This document shows, piece by piece, positions 13,918-20,025 of a stretch of 20,025 nucleotides of DNA (positions are counted from its first letter, which is position 1; every line of letters begins with the position of its first letter). Source of the stretch: Paracoccaceae bacterium (GTDB lineage Bacteria; Pseudomonadota; Alphaproteobacteria; Rhodobacterales; Rhodobacteraceae). The notes under the pieces were generated by a model, which was given only the letters and a program-made list of their open reading frames with translations, had not been told where the DNA came from and ran no database searches. Where the stretch lies: contig SLPP01000319.1 in the NCBI GenBank assembly GCA_007131945.1, positions 1 to 20,025 on the forward strand. Direction: 5' to 3'. The position numbers and the translations under genes were made by a program.

Positions 13918-14757
13918 TCAGGCCGGCCGGGCGAGGCGCGAGGCGCGCCAGGGCGCCTGGGTCACCGGCGCGCCGAAGTGATAGCCCTGCAGGCAGTCGA
14001 CGCCGATATCGATCAGGTAGCGCGCATCCTCGGCCGATTCGACCTCTTCGGCGATGGTGAACATGTCGAAATGCCGCGCGATCGTGACCAGCGCCTGCGC
14101 CAGGACCTGGTTGTCGGCATTGCGCGCGATGCCGCGGATGAACTCGCCGTCGATCTTGACGATGTCGAAGTAGAATTCCTTCAGGTAGCGAAAAGACGTG
14201 TAGCCCGAGCCGAAATCGTCGAGCGCGAAGCAGATGCCGCGTGCCTGCATGTCGGCCATGAACTCGGCAACCAGATCGGGCATGTCCATGGCCGAGGATT
14301 CGGTGATCTCGAGGATCAGCCGCTCGGAGAGCGTCGGATCGGTGCGCAGGCCGCGCTCCAGCGTGGTCAGCCAGGCCGGATAGCCGATCGAGCGCGCCGA
14401 CATGTTGATCGACAGCCGGATTCCCGGCTCCTGCGCCAACGCCTGCAGGCCAAGCTCCAGCGCCAGGCAGTCGATTCGCCGCCCGGTCTCGGTCTCTTCG
14501 ACGGCATCCATGAAGGTGCTCGCCGGCAGGACCTTCCCGTCGAGATCGAGGATCCGGACGAAGCCTTCGTAGAAGGCGACGCGGTTGATCATGCGGGCCT
14601 GCACGACCGGCTGGTAGGCCAGCAGCCCGCGGCGTTCGTCCAGTGCATGCTCGACCATGCTCACGATATCCTGCCGCTCCTCCTCCGGTGCGCCGGCAAG
14701 CACGAGCGGATCGCGCTCGCTGGTCGGCTCGGCGTCGGGAAACTGGGACTCGGACAT
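13918..14757 (-). CDS. Stand-alone EAL-domain protein (c-di-GMP phosphodiesterase, EGF variant)
   Basis: The 279-residue protein is one EAL domain (about 35-265) with a short acidic N-terminus and no GGDEF, PAS or membrane part. The signature EAL is replaced by EGF (YEGFVR, E64). The other residues of the active site are present: N118 (SINMS), E150 (LEITES), D180-D181 (LDDFGSGYTSF), K201 (VKIDGEF), E237 (IAEEVES, where the usual pattern is AEGVE) and Q257 (LQGYHFG). Hydrolysis of cyclic di-GMP is therefore plausible, though a c-di-GMP sensor role cannot be excluded. The ATG at 14757 is chosen because upstream codons in this frame cover the divergent argH promoter region. It lies upstream of phaA on the same strand and is divergent from argH. 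Confidence 0.85.
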   Translation of the reverse strand: MSESQFPDAEPTSERDPLVLAGAPEEERQDIVSMVEHALDERRGLLAYQPVVQARMINRVAFYEGFVRILDLDGKVLPASTFMDAVEETETGRRIDCLALELGLQALAQEPGIRLSINMSARSIGYPAWLTTLERGLRTDPTLSERLILEITESSAMDMPDLVAEFMADMQARGICFALDDFGSGYTSFRYLKEFYFDIVKIDGEFIRGIARNADNQVLAQALVTIARHFDMFTIAEEVESAEDARYLIDIGVDCLQGYHFGAPVTQAPWRASRLARPA

Positions 14758-14943
14758 CGCGCAACTCCGCAGGAAGGCAGGTCTTTGCGGCAAGACTGAC
14801 CGGGAGCGGTTAAGGGGGAATGAACCCTCGCGCTCCCGTCGCCGGTGAGATCGCTCAAATTGTGCCGGTTCGCGCCGGGGCGGCGGCCCGATTGCGCGGC
14901 CGGGGCCGGGCCGGTATAGCGGCGCAGACAGCCAGGAGCGGGG
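14758..14943. promoter_or_regulatory. Divergent control region of the EAL gene and argH
   Basis: These 186 bp separate two divergent starts. They contain a GTCTT/AAGAC inverted repeat (14781-14796) near the EAL start and a larger imperfect stem-loop (14802-14837). In that structure GGGAGCG pairs with CGCTCCC and an inner AGGG (14813-14816) pairs with CCCT (14825-14828). The proximal 60 bp hold the argH promoter candidate. No small gene is apparent. Confidence 0.4.
14892..14920 (+). promoter_or_regulatory. Probable argH promoter
   Basis: TTGCGC (14892-14897), a 17-bp spacer and TATAGC (14915-14920) make a sigma-70-like promoter. Transcription would start near 14927, just ahead of the AGGAG ribosome-binding site (14934-14938) of argH. 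TATAGC is one of very few AT-rich hexamers in this region. Confidence 0.5.
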
Positions 14944-16341
14944 ATGCAGATGAGCGAGGGCGGCGCGAACACGATGTGGGGCGGGCGCTTTGCCGGCGGC
15001 GTCGACGCGATCATGGAGGCGATCAATGCCTCGATCGGCTTCGACAAGCGCCTCGCCGCGCAGGACATCGCCGGCTCGCGTGCGCACGCGGCGATGCTGG
15101 CGGCGCAGGGGATCGTCTCGGTCGAGGATGCGCAGGCGATCGATGCCGGGCTCGCGCGGATTGAGGGCGAGATCGCCGCGGGCGGCTTTCCCTTCCGCAC
15201 CGCGCTCGAGGACATCCACATGAACATCGAGGCGCGGCTTTCGGAACTGATCGGCGCGCCGGCCGGCCGGCTGCACACGGCGCGGTCGCGCAACGACCAG
15301 GTGGCGGTGGATTTCCGGCTCTTCGTGCGCGAGCAGTGCGACGCCGCCATAGTCGGGATCGAGGCGCTGATGCGCGCCTTCCTCGCCCAGGCCGAGGCCG
15401 GGGCCGACTGGGTGATGCCCGGCTTCACCCATCTGCAGACCGCGCAGCCGGTGACCTGGGGCCATCACATGCTGGCCTATGTCGAGATGCTGGCGCGCGA
15501 CCGGTCTCGCTTCGCCGATGCCCGCGCGCGGATGAACGAATGCCCGCTCGGCGCGGCGGCGCTGGCCGGCACCTCGTTTCCCATCGACCGCGACGCGACC
15601 GCCCGCGCACTCGGTTTTTCCCGACCCACCGCCAACAGCCTCGATTCGGTCTCGGACCGCGACTTCGCGCTCGAGTTCCTATCGGCCGCCTCGATCTGCG
15701 CCATGCATCTGTCGCGTTTCGCCGAGGAACTGGTGATCTGGTCCTCTGCGCAGTTCCGTTTCGTGACGCTGTCGGATGCCTTCTCGACCGGCTCGTCGAT
15801 CATGCCGCAGAAGAAGAATCCGGATGCCGCCGAGCTTCTCCGCGCCAAGCTCGGCCGGGTGATGGGCGCGCAGGTGGCGCTTCTGGTGGTGATGAAGGGC
15901 CTGCCGCTGACCTATTCCAAGGACATGCAGGAGGACAAGCAGCAGCTTTTCGACGCCGCCGACACGCTGATGCTGGGCCTCGCTGCGATGGAGGGTATGG
16001 TCCGCGACATGGCGGCCAACCGCGCGGCGCTGGCCGCCGCCGCCGCCTCGGGCTTCTCCACCGCGACCGACCTCGCCGACTGGCTGGTTCGCACCCTGAA
16101 CCTTCCCTTCCGCGAGGCGCATCACGTCACCGGTTCGCTTGTGCGCATCGCCGAGGCGGCCGGCTGCGACCTGCCCGAACTGAGTCTCGGGCAGATGCAA
16201 TCGGTACATCCCGGCATCACGGCGGAGGTTTTCGACGTGCTCGGGGTGGAAAACTCGGTCCGCTCACGCATTTCCTACGGCGGGACGGCGCCCGAGCGGG
16301 TGCGCGAGCAGATCGCCCGCTGGCGGGGGGTGCTGGGATGA
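14944..16341 (+). CDS. argH: Argininosuccinate lyase
   Basis: ArgH cleaves argininosuccinate to arginine and fumarate, the last step of arginine biosynthesis, as a cytosolic homotetramer. The 465-residue protein begins with the family MWGGRF motif and contains [17 protein letters not shown] (from residue 110), [17 protein letters not shown] with the catalytic His region, and the fumarase/aspartase superfamily signature [12 protein letters not shown] (283-294) with the catalytic Ser. It is full length. ATG codons occur at 14944 and 14950; AGGAG at 14934-14938 is better spaced for the first. Its stop overlaps the start of a tiny lipoprotein gene (ATGA), so it leads a compact operon that continues towards lysA. 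Confidence 0.97.
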   Translation: MQMSEGGANTMWGGRFAGGVDAIMEAINASIGFDKRLAAQDIAGSRAHAAMLAAQGIVSVEDAQAIDAGLARIEGEIAAGGFPFRTALEDIHMNIEARLSELIGAPAGRLHTARSRNDQVAVDFRLFVREQCDAAIVGIEALMRAFLAQAEAGADWVMPGFTHLQTAQPVTWGHHMLAYVEMLARDRSRFADARARMNECPLGAAALAGTSFPIDRDATARALGFSRPTANSLDSVSDRDFALEFLSAASICAMHLSRFAEELVIWSSAQFRFVTLSDAFSTGSSIMPQKKNPDAAELLRAKLGRVMGAQVALLVVMKGLPLTYSKDMQEDKQQLFDAADTLMLGLAAMEGMVRDMAANRAALAAAAASGFSTATDLADWLVRTLNLPFREAHHVTGSLVRIAEAAGCDLPELSLGQMQSVHPGITAEVFDVLGVENSVRSRISYGGTAPERVREQIARWRGVLG

Positions 16342-16445
16342 GGGCGTTGCTTCTGGTCGCGATTCTGGCGCTTGCGGCCTGCGGGGCCGCGGCGCCGCCC
16401 TCGGCCCCCGACGGGCCGGACCTCACGGATTTCTGGAGCGACTGA
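16338..16445 (+). CDS. 35-residue lipoprotein between argH and lysA
   Basis: The [18 protein letters not shown] followed by [20 protein letters not shown] is a lipoprotein precursor: a hydrophobic signal of 14 residues, lipobox LAAC with Cys15, and a 21-residue Pro-rich acidic mature peptide. The ATG overlaps the argH stop, a G-rich Shine-Dalgarno precedes it, and the stop is three bases from the next gene, so it is embedded in a tight operon. In other Proteobacteria a comparably tiny lipoprotein (LppL/YifL, now LptM in E. coli, PF13627) lies next to lysA or dapF. This one shares size, CG after cleavage and position, but lacks the KGPL motif, so homology is only a suggestion. It has no residues suggestive of an enzyme. 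Confidence 0.8.
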   Translation: MRALLLVAILALAACGAAAPPSAPDGPDLTDFWSD

Positions 16446-16448
16446 CCG

Positions 16449-16772
16449 ATGCCGCCCACCCGTTATCTATGGCTTGCCCTCGCAATCTGGGGGACGATCC
16501 ATCCGATGTATTACTTCATCGGCTGGTTCATGCAGAACGAGTGGTCGATCCTGGCGATGGTCGATGCCTGGCATGCCAACCTCGCCACCTCTGGCCTCGT
16601 CTGGGACCTTACGGTCGCCGCGGTCACGCTGACGATCTGGGTGATCGTCGAGAGCATTCGCACGCGCAACTGGCGCGGCCTTTGGGCGATCCCGGCAACC
16701 TACTGCATCGGCGTCAGCTGCGGGCTGCCGCTCTATCTGTTCCTGCGTCCGGTCGCCGTGCGCGTGGCCTGA
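16449..16772 (+). CDS. DUF2834 family small membrane protein
   Basis: The product is a 107-residue protein with three transmembrane helices (about 5-28, 48-69, 80-100). The pattern fits DUF2834: an aromatic N-terminal helix (MYYFIGWFMQN), an acidic-aromatic turn VDAWHANLATSGLVWDL, the basic loop ESIRTRNWRGLWAIP, and a last helix ending in SCGLPLYLFLRP. No function is known for the family. It starts three bases after the lipoprotein stop, with GGAG about ten bases upstream inside that gene, and ends 32 bp before lysA, so it belongs to the argH-lysA transcription unit. Its presence between the lipoprotein and lysA is the main departure from the LppL-lysA arrangement seen elsewhere. Confidence 0.8.
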   Translation: MPPTRYLWLALAIWGTIHPMYYFIGWFMQNEWSILAMVDAWHANLATSGLVWDLTVAAVTLTIWVIVESIRTRNWRGLWAIPATYCIGVSCGLPLYLFLRPVAVRVA

Positions 16773-16804
16773 TCGCGTAGACCCTGCAACCGCGGGAGGC
16801 GGGC

Positions 16805-18070
16805 TTGGACCATTTCCTCTATCGGGACGGAGAGCTTCACGCCGAGGATGTCTCGCTGCGTGACATCGCGCAAGCCGTGGGTACGCCCTTCTACTGCTAT
16901 TCGACCGCCACGCTTACCCGCCACTACCAGCTCTTCGCCGAGGCGCTGGCGCCGCTGCCGCATCTCGTCTGCTTCGCGGTCAAGGCCAATTCCAATGTCG
17001 CCGTGCTGAAGCATCTGGGCGATCTCGGCGCCGGGATGGACGTCGTCTCGCTAGGCGAATACCTGCGCGCGCGCGCGGCCGGCGTGCCGGGCGAGCGGAT
17101 CGTCTTTTCCGGCGTCGGCAAGACGCGGGCCGAGATGCGCGCCGCGCTCGAGGGCGGGATCCGCCAGTTCAACGTCGAATCCGAGCCCGAACTCGAGGCG
17201 CTTTCCGAGGTCGCCGACAGCCTCGGCGCAACCGCCCCGATCACGCTGCGCGTCAATCCCGATGTGGACGCGCGGACCCACGAGAAGATCGCGACGGGGC
17301 GCAAGGAGGACAAGTTCGGCGTGCCCCTCGCGCGGGCGCGCGAAATCTATGCCCGCGCCGCCCGGCTGCCGGGGCTGCGCGTTGTCGGCATCGACATGCA
17401 TATCGGCAGCCAGCTTACCGACCTCGCGCCCTTCGAGGCCGCCTATACGCGGATGGCCGACCTGACCCGCTTGCTGCGCGCCGATGGCCATGAGATCGAG
17501 CGGCTCGACCTCGGCGGGGGGCTGGGCATCCCATACACCCGCTCGAACGAGGCGCCGCCCCTGCCCACCGATTACGGCGCGATGGTCCGGCGCGTCCTCG
17601 GTGATCTCGACTGCGAGATCGAGATCGAGCCGGGGCGGCTGATCGCCGGCAATGCCGGCGTGCTGGTCGCGCAGGTGATCTACCGAAAGGAGGGCGAGGG
17701 GCGCGACTTCCTGATCCTCGACGCGGCGATGAACGACCTCATCCGCCCGGCGATGTACGGTGCGCATCACGACATCGTGCCGCTGACCGAGCCCGAACCG
17801 GGCGTCGCCCTCGCCCCGGTCGATATCGTCGGCCCGGTCTGCGAGACCGGCGACACCTTCGCCCGCCAGCGCCCGATGCCGCCGCTGGCGGCCGGCGATC
17901 TGGTGGCGTTCCGCTCGGCCGGGGCCTATGGCGCGGTGATGGCATCGGAATACAATACCCGGCCGCTGATCCCCGAAGTGCTGGTGAAGGGGGATCACTT
18001 CGCGGTTATCCGCGCCCGCCCGACCTTTGACGAAATCCTCGCCCGCGATACTCTCCCTCCGTGGATGTGA
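16805..18070 (+). CDS. lysA: Diaminopimelate decarboxylase
   Basis: LysA decarboxylates meso-diaminopimelate to L-lysine, a PLP enzyme of the cytosol and the last step of lysine synthesis; its substrate is also a peptidoglycan precursor. The 421-residue fold-type III decarboxylase has the PLP lysine K60 in CFAVKANSN, HIGSQL (about 199-204), the phosphate-binding GGGLGIPY near 237, EPGRLIAGNAG (about 279), and the substrate-side Cys346 in GPVCETGD from the partner active site. The start is a TTG at 16805: GGGAGG at 16794-16799 is ideally placed and the following MDHFLYRDGELHAEDV is the normal N-terminus. A GTG (18067) in the frame of the next gene overlaps its stop, so coupling downstream is possible. 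Confidence 0.96.
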   Translation: MDHFLYRDGELHAEDVSLRDIAQAVGTPFYCYSTATLTRHYQLFAEALAPLPHLVCFAVKANSNVAVLKHLGDLGAGMDVVSLGEYLRARAAGVPGERIVFSGVGKTRAEMRAALEGGIRQFNVESEPELEALSEVADSLGATAPITLRVNPDVDARTHEKIATGRKEDKFGVPLARAREIYARAARLPGLRVVGIDMHIGSQLTDLAPFEAAYTRMADLTRLLRADGHEIERLDLGGGLGIPYTRSNEAPPLPTDYGAMVRRVLGDLDCEIEIEPGRLIAGNAGVLVAQVIYRKEGEGRDFLILDAAMNDLIRPAMYGAHHDIVPLTEPEPGVALAPVDIVGPVCETGDTFARQRPMPPLAAGDLVAFRSAGAYGAVMASEYNTRPLIPEVLVKGDHFAVIRARPTFDEILARDTLPPWM

Positions 18071-18081
18071 ACGAGAAGCGA

Positions 18082-20025
18082 ATGGCCCGCCCCGCCGATC
18101 ACGCGACCGCCATCACCCGCGCGGTGCGGCTCACCCAGGCGGGGCTCCTGGTGGAGCGGCTGGCGCAGGCCTTCTGGCTGCCCGTCGTGCTCGCACTCCT
18201 CGCCTTCACCGTCATTGCCTTCGACCTGCTGTCGATCCTGCCCGGTCGTTGGGCCGGCTGGGTGGCGCTCGGTTACGGCTTCGTCCTCGTGGTCACGCTG
18301 GTCCTCGGCCTGCGCCGGTTCCGCTTGCCGCATCGTGCCGAGGCGATTGCGCGGCTCGATCGAAGCCTTCCCGGCCGGCCACTCGCCGCGCTTTCCGATG
18401 CCCAGGCGATCGGCGGGAACGACCCGGCCTCGACAGCCTTGTGGTCGGTGCACCGCGCGCGGATGCTGGCGCTGGCCGGCCGCGCGCGCGCGATCGGTCC
18501 CCGCCCGGCTCTGCCCCGGCGCGACCCCTATGGCCTCCGCCTCGTCGCGCTGACCGGCGCGGCGGTGGCGCTTCTCTTCGGCCAACCCACCCGCATGAGC
18601 GAGGTCAGCGGCCTGACCGCGCCGGCCGGTGCCGCCATCGCGCCCGCCTGGGAGGGCTGGATCACGCCCCCCACCTATACCGGCCGCCCGGCGCTCTACC
18701 TCAACGAGATCGCGCGCGAGACTTTCGAGATTCCCGCCGGCTCGCGCGTCGTCATGCGGCTTTACGGCGCCGAGGGCGCGCTCAGCGTCGAGCAGGCGCT
18801 CGGCGGTGAAACCAGTGCCGACGATACCGGACAGGTGATGGAATTCCCCGCCCTCGAGACCGGCCGCCTCGCCGTCGAGGGGCCGGGCGGGCGTGCCTGG
18901 TTTGTCCTCGTGACCCCCGACGAGGCGCCCGAGGTCACGGCGACCGAACGGATGCGCCGGGGGCGCGGTGGCGTTCTCGAACAGCCCTTCGCCGCCGAGG
19001 ACGACTACGGCATCGTCTCAGGCGAGGCCGAGATCGTGCTCGACCTCGACGCGGTCGAGCGGCGCTACGGCCTGACGCTGCCGCCCGAGGATCGCGAACC
19101 GCTGCGGCTGGATCTGCCGCTGCCGATGACCGCCAACCGCGCCGAGTTCGAGGACGTGCTGCGCGAGGACCTGTCCGACCATGTCTGGGCGCATCTTCCG
19201 GTGCGCGTGGTTCTGCGCGTGGCCGATGCCGCCGGCCAGTCGGGCGAGAGCGAAACCATGGACGGCATGCTGCCCGGCCGGCGCTTCTTCGAGCCGGCTG
19301 CGCTGGCTGTCGCCGAACTGCGGCGTGACCTGCTGTGGAACCGCGAGAACGCGCCGCGCGCCGCGCAGCTGATGCGCGCCATGCTGCACCGCTCCGACGG
19401 GGCCTTCCGCGCCGAGGCGGCGCCGGGGGAATTGCGCGGTGCCGTCGACCATATCGAGGCCCGGCTCGACCGGGGGCTGAGCACCGAGGCGCGCGACGAA
19501 CTGGCCGCGCGGCTGTGGGACCTGGCGCTGCTGATCGAGGAGGGCGAGCTTGCCAATGCCCGCGAACGGTTGCGCCGGGCGCAGGAGATGCTCGACCAGG
19601 CGATGCGCGACGGGGCCTCGCCCGACGAGATCGCGGCGCTGATGGAGGAGCTGCGCGAGGCGATGCGCGACTATATCCGGATGCTGGCCGAGCAGCCGCG
19701 CGAGCGCGGCGAGGCCGATCCGGGCGAGCGGATGCAGATCACCGGCGACCAGATCCAGGAGCTGATGAACCGCATCCAGGAGCTGATGGAAGAAGGCCGG
19801 ATGGACGAGGCCGCCGAGCTGATGGCGCAGCTCAACGCGCTCCTCGAGAACCTGCAGGTGACCGAGGGGCCCGGCGAGGGCGGCGAGCCGATGCCTGGCG
19901 CCGAGGCGATGGAGGGGCTGGGCGACACGCTCTCGGATCAGCAGGACCTCGCCGACGACACGTTCCGCGAATTGCAGGACCAGTTCGGCCGCGGCGAGGA
20001 GCGCGGCGAGGGCGAAGGCGAGGGC
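18082..20025 (+). CDS. TIGR02302 / DUF4175 membrane protein (3' end outside window)
   Basis: The open frame runs to the window edge (648 codons visible, no stop). Three N-terminal transmembrane helices (about 33-54, 57-77, 151-167) are followed by a large domain with WEGWITPPTYTGRPALYL (about 192) and FAAEDDYGIVSGEAEI (about 304), the layout of the alphaproteobacterial TIGR02302/DUF4175 family. Its function is unknown; an envelope role is likely from topology. From about residue 490 it becomes strongly helical and charged, with tandem heptads IQELMNR and IQELMEE, then a Gly/Glu/Asp-rich tail. The ATG at 18082 follows GAGAAG; a GTG at 18067 overlapping the lysA stop is an alternative. It is downstream of lysA in the same operon. 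Confidence 0.85.
   Translation, partial: MARPADHATAITRAVRLTQAGLLVERLAQAFWLPVVLALLAFTVIAFDLLSILPGRWAGWVALGYGFVLVVTLVLGLRRFRLPHRAEAIARLDRSLPGRPLAALSDAQAIGGNDPASTALWSVHRARMLALAGRARAIGPRPALPRRDPYGLRLVALTGAAVALLFGQPTRMSEVSGLTAPAGAAIAPAWEGWITPPTYTGRPALYLNEIARETFEIPAGSRVVMRLYGAEGALSVEQALGGETSADDTGQVMEFPALETGRLAVEGPGGRAWFVLVTPDEAPEVTATERMRRGRGGVLEQPFAAEDDYGIVSGEAEIVLDLDAVERRYGLTLPPEDREPLRLDLPLPMTANRAEFEDVLREDLSDHVWAHLPVRVVLRVADAAGQSGESETMDGMLPGRRFFEPAALAVAELRRDLLWNRENAPRAAQLMRAMLHRSDGAFRAEAAPGELRGAVDHIEARLDRGLSTEARDELAARLWDLALLIEEGELANARERLRRAQEMLDQAMRDGASPDEIAALMEELREAMRDYIRMLAEQPRERGEADPGERMQITGDQIQELMNRIQELMEEGRMDEAAELMAQLNALLENLQVTEGPGEGGEPMPGAEAMEGLGDTLSDQQDLADDTFRELQDQFGRGEERGEGEGEG
19753..19788 (+). 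repeat. Tandem 15-bp repeat encoding coiled-coil heptads
   Basis: ATCCAGGAGCTGATG occurs identically at 19753-19767 and 19774-19788, a 21-bp period that encodes two successive heptads (IQELMNR, IQELMEE) in the DUF4175 protein. It is a protein-structure repeat, not a mobile or satellite element. Confidence 0.8.

Noticed and set aside
12198..14060. A 620-codon plus-strand frame antisense to phaA and phaB
   Set aside because: phaA and phaB have full-length family matches with catalytic residues; the antisense product shows no recognisable motif.
14758..15468. N-terminal extension of the EAL protein to 516 codons
   Set aside because: The extension runs antisense through the start of argH and across its promoter and encodes low-information Arg/Ala-rich sequence; the ATG at 14757 gives a complete EAL domain.
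16338..16445. Firm annotation of the small lipoprotein as LptM
   Set aside because: Size and position fit, but the KGPL motif after the lipidated Cys is absent, so I report it only as a hypothesis.
1..20025. CRISPR array, toxin-antitoxin, restriction, retron or other defence system, prophage
   Set aside because: No spaced direct repeats, no such protein families, and nearly every stretch is explained by housekeeping genes; the only mobile DNA is the dead transposase.

Overview
The window looks like core chromosome of a high-GC alphaproteobacterium, most likely of the Rhodobacteraceae/Paracoccaceae. The reasons are its family-typical proteins (aa3-type oxidase subunit IV close to the Paracoccus form, a TIGR02302/DUF4175 protein, DUF2834, an argH-lipoprotein-lysA cluster, phaAB), very GC-rich third codon positions, tight gene packing with ATGA start/stop overlaps, and TTG starts preceded by good ribosome-binding sites. 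I found no tRNA, rRNA, CRISPR array, intact mobile element or defence/toxin system.

Left part (1-4116): a decayed IS4-family transposase (frameshift plus in-frame stop) lies beside the 44-residue gene for cytochrome aa3 oxidase subunit IV. On the minus strand follow azlD, azlC, an unrecognised two-helix membrane protein and greA, which form one leftward operon transcribed from greA.

Middle part (4117-10900): rightward genes for electron-transfer-flavoprotein:ubiquinone oxidoreductase, a secreted TPR protein and ispE (ATGA-coupled). The leftward polyprenyl diphosphate synthase overlaps ispE tail to tail. A 51-bp divergent spacer containing a near-perfect 22-bp dyad separates it from a DUF2007 gene and a TrmN6-like methyltransferase. 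A small DUF465 (YdcH-like) gene follows. IspE and the polyprenyl synthase both serve isoprenoid/quinone supply, and ETF-QO feeds electrons to that quinone.

Right part (10885-20025): a leftward DMT-family transporter sits downstream of phaB and phaA (polyhydroxybutyrate precursor synthesis), with a strong terminator just before the transporter. Upstream of phaA, on the same strand, is a stand-alone EAL-domain gene. Divergent from it runs a compact rightward cluster: argH, a 35-residue lipoprotein, a DUF2834 membrane protein, lysA, and a DUF4175 protein cut off by the window end.

The clearest things to follow up are non-coding: the dyad between the polyprenyl synthase and DUF2007 genes, a palindrome upstream of phaA, overlapping hairpins between phaA and phaB, the terminator abutting the transporter ribosome-binding site, and the interlocked inverted repeats ahead of the DUF465 gene. 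The tiny lipoprotein ahead of lysA may be a positional relative of LptM/LppL. I see no convincing evidence for a wholly new multi-gene system.
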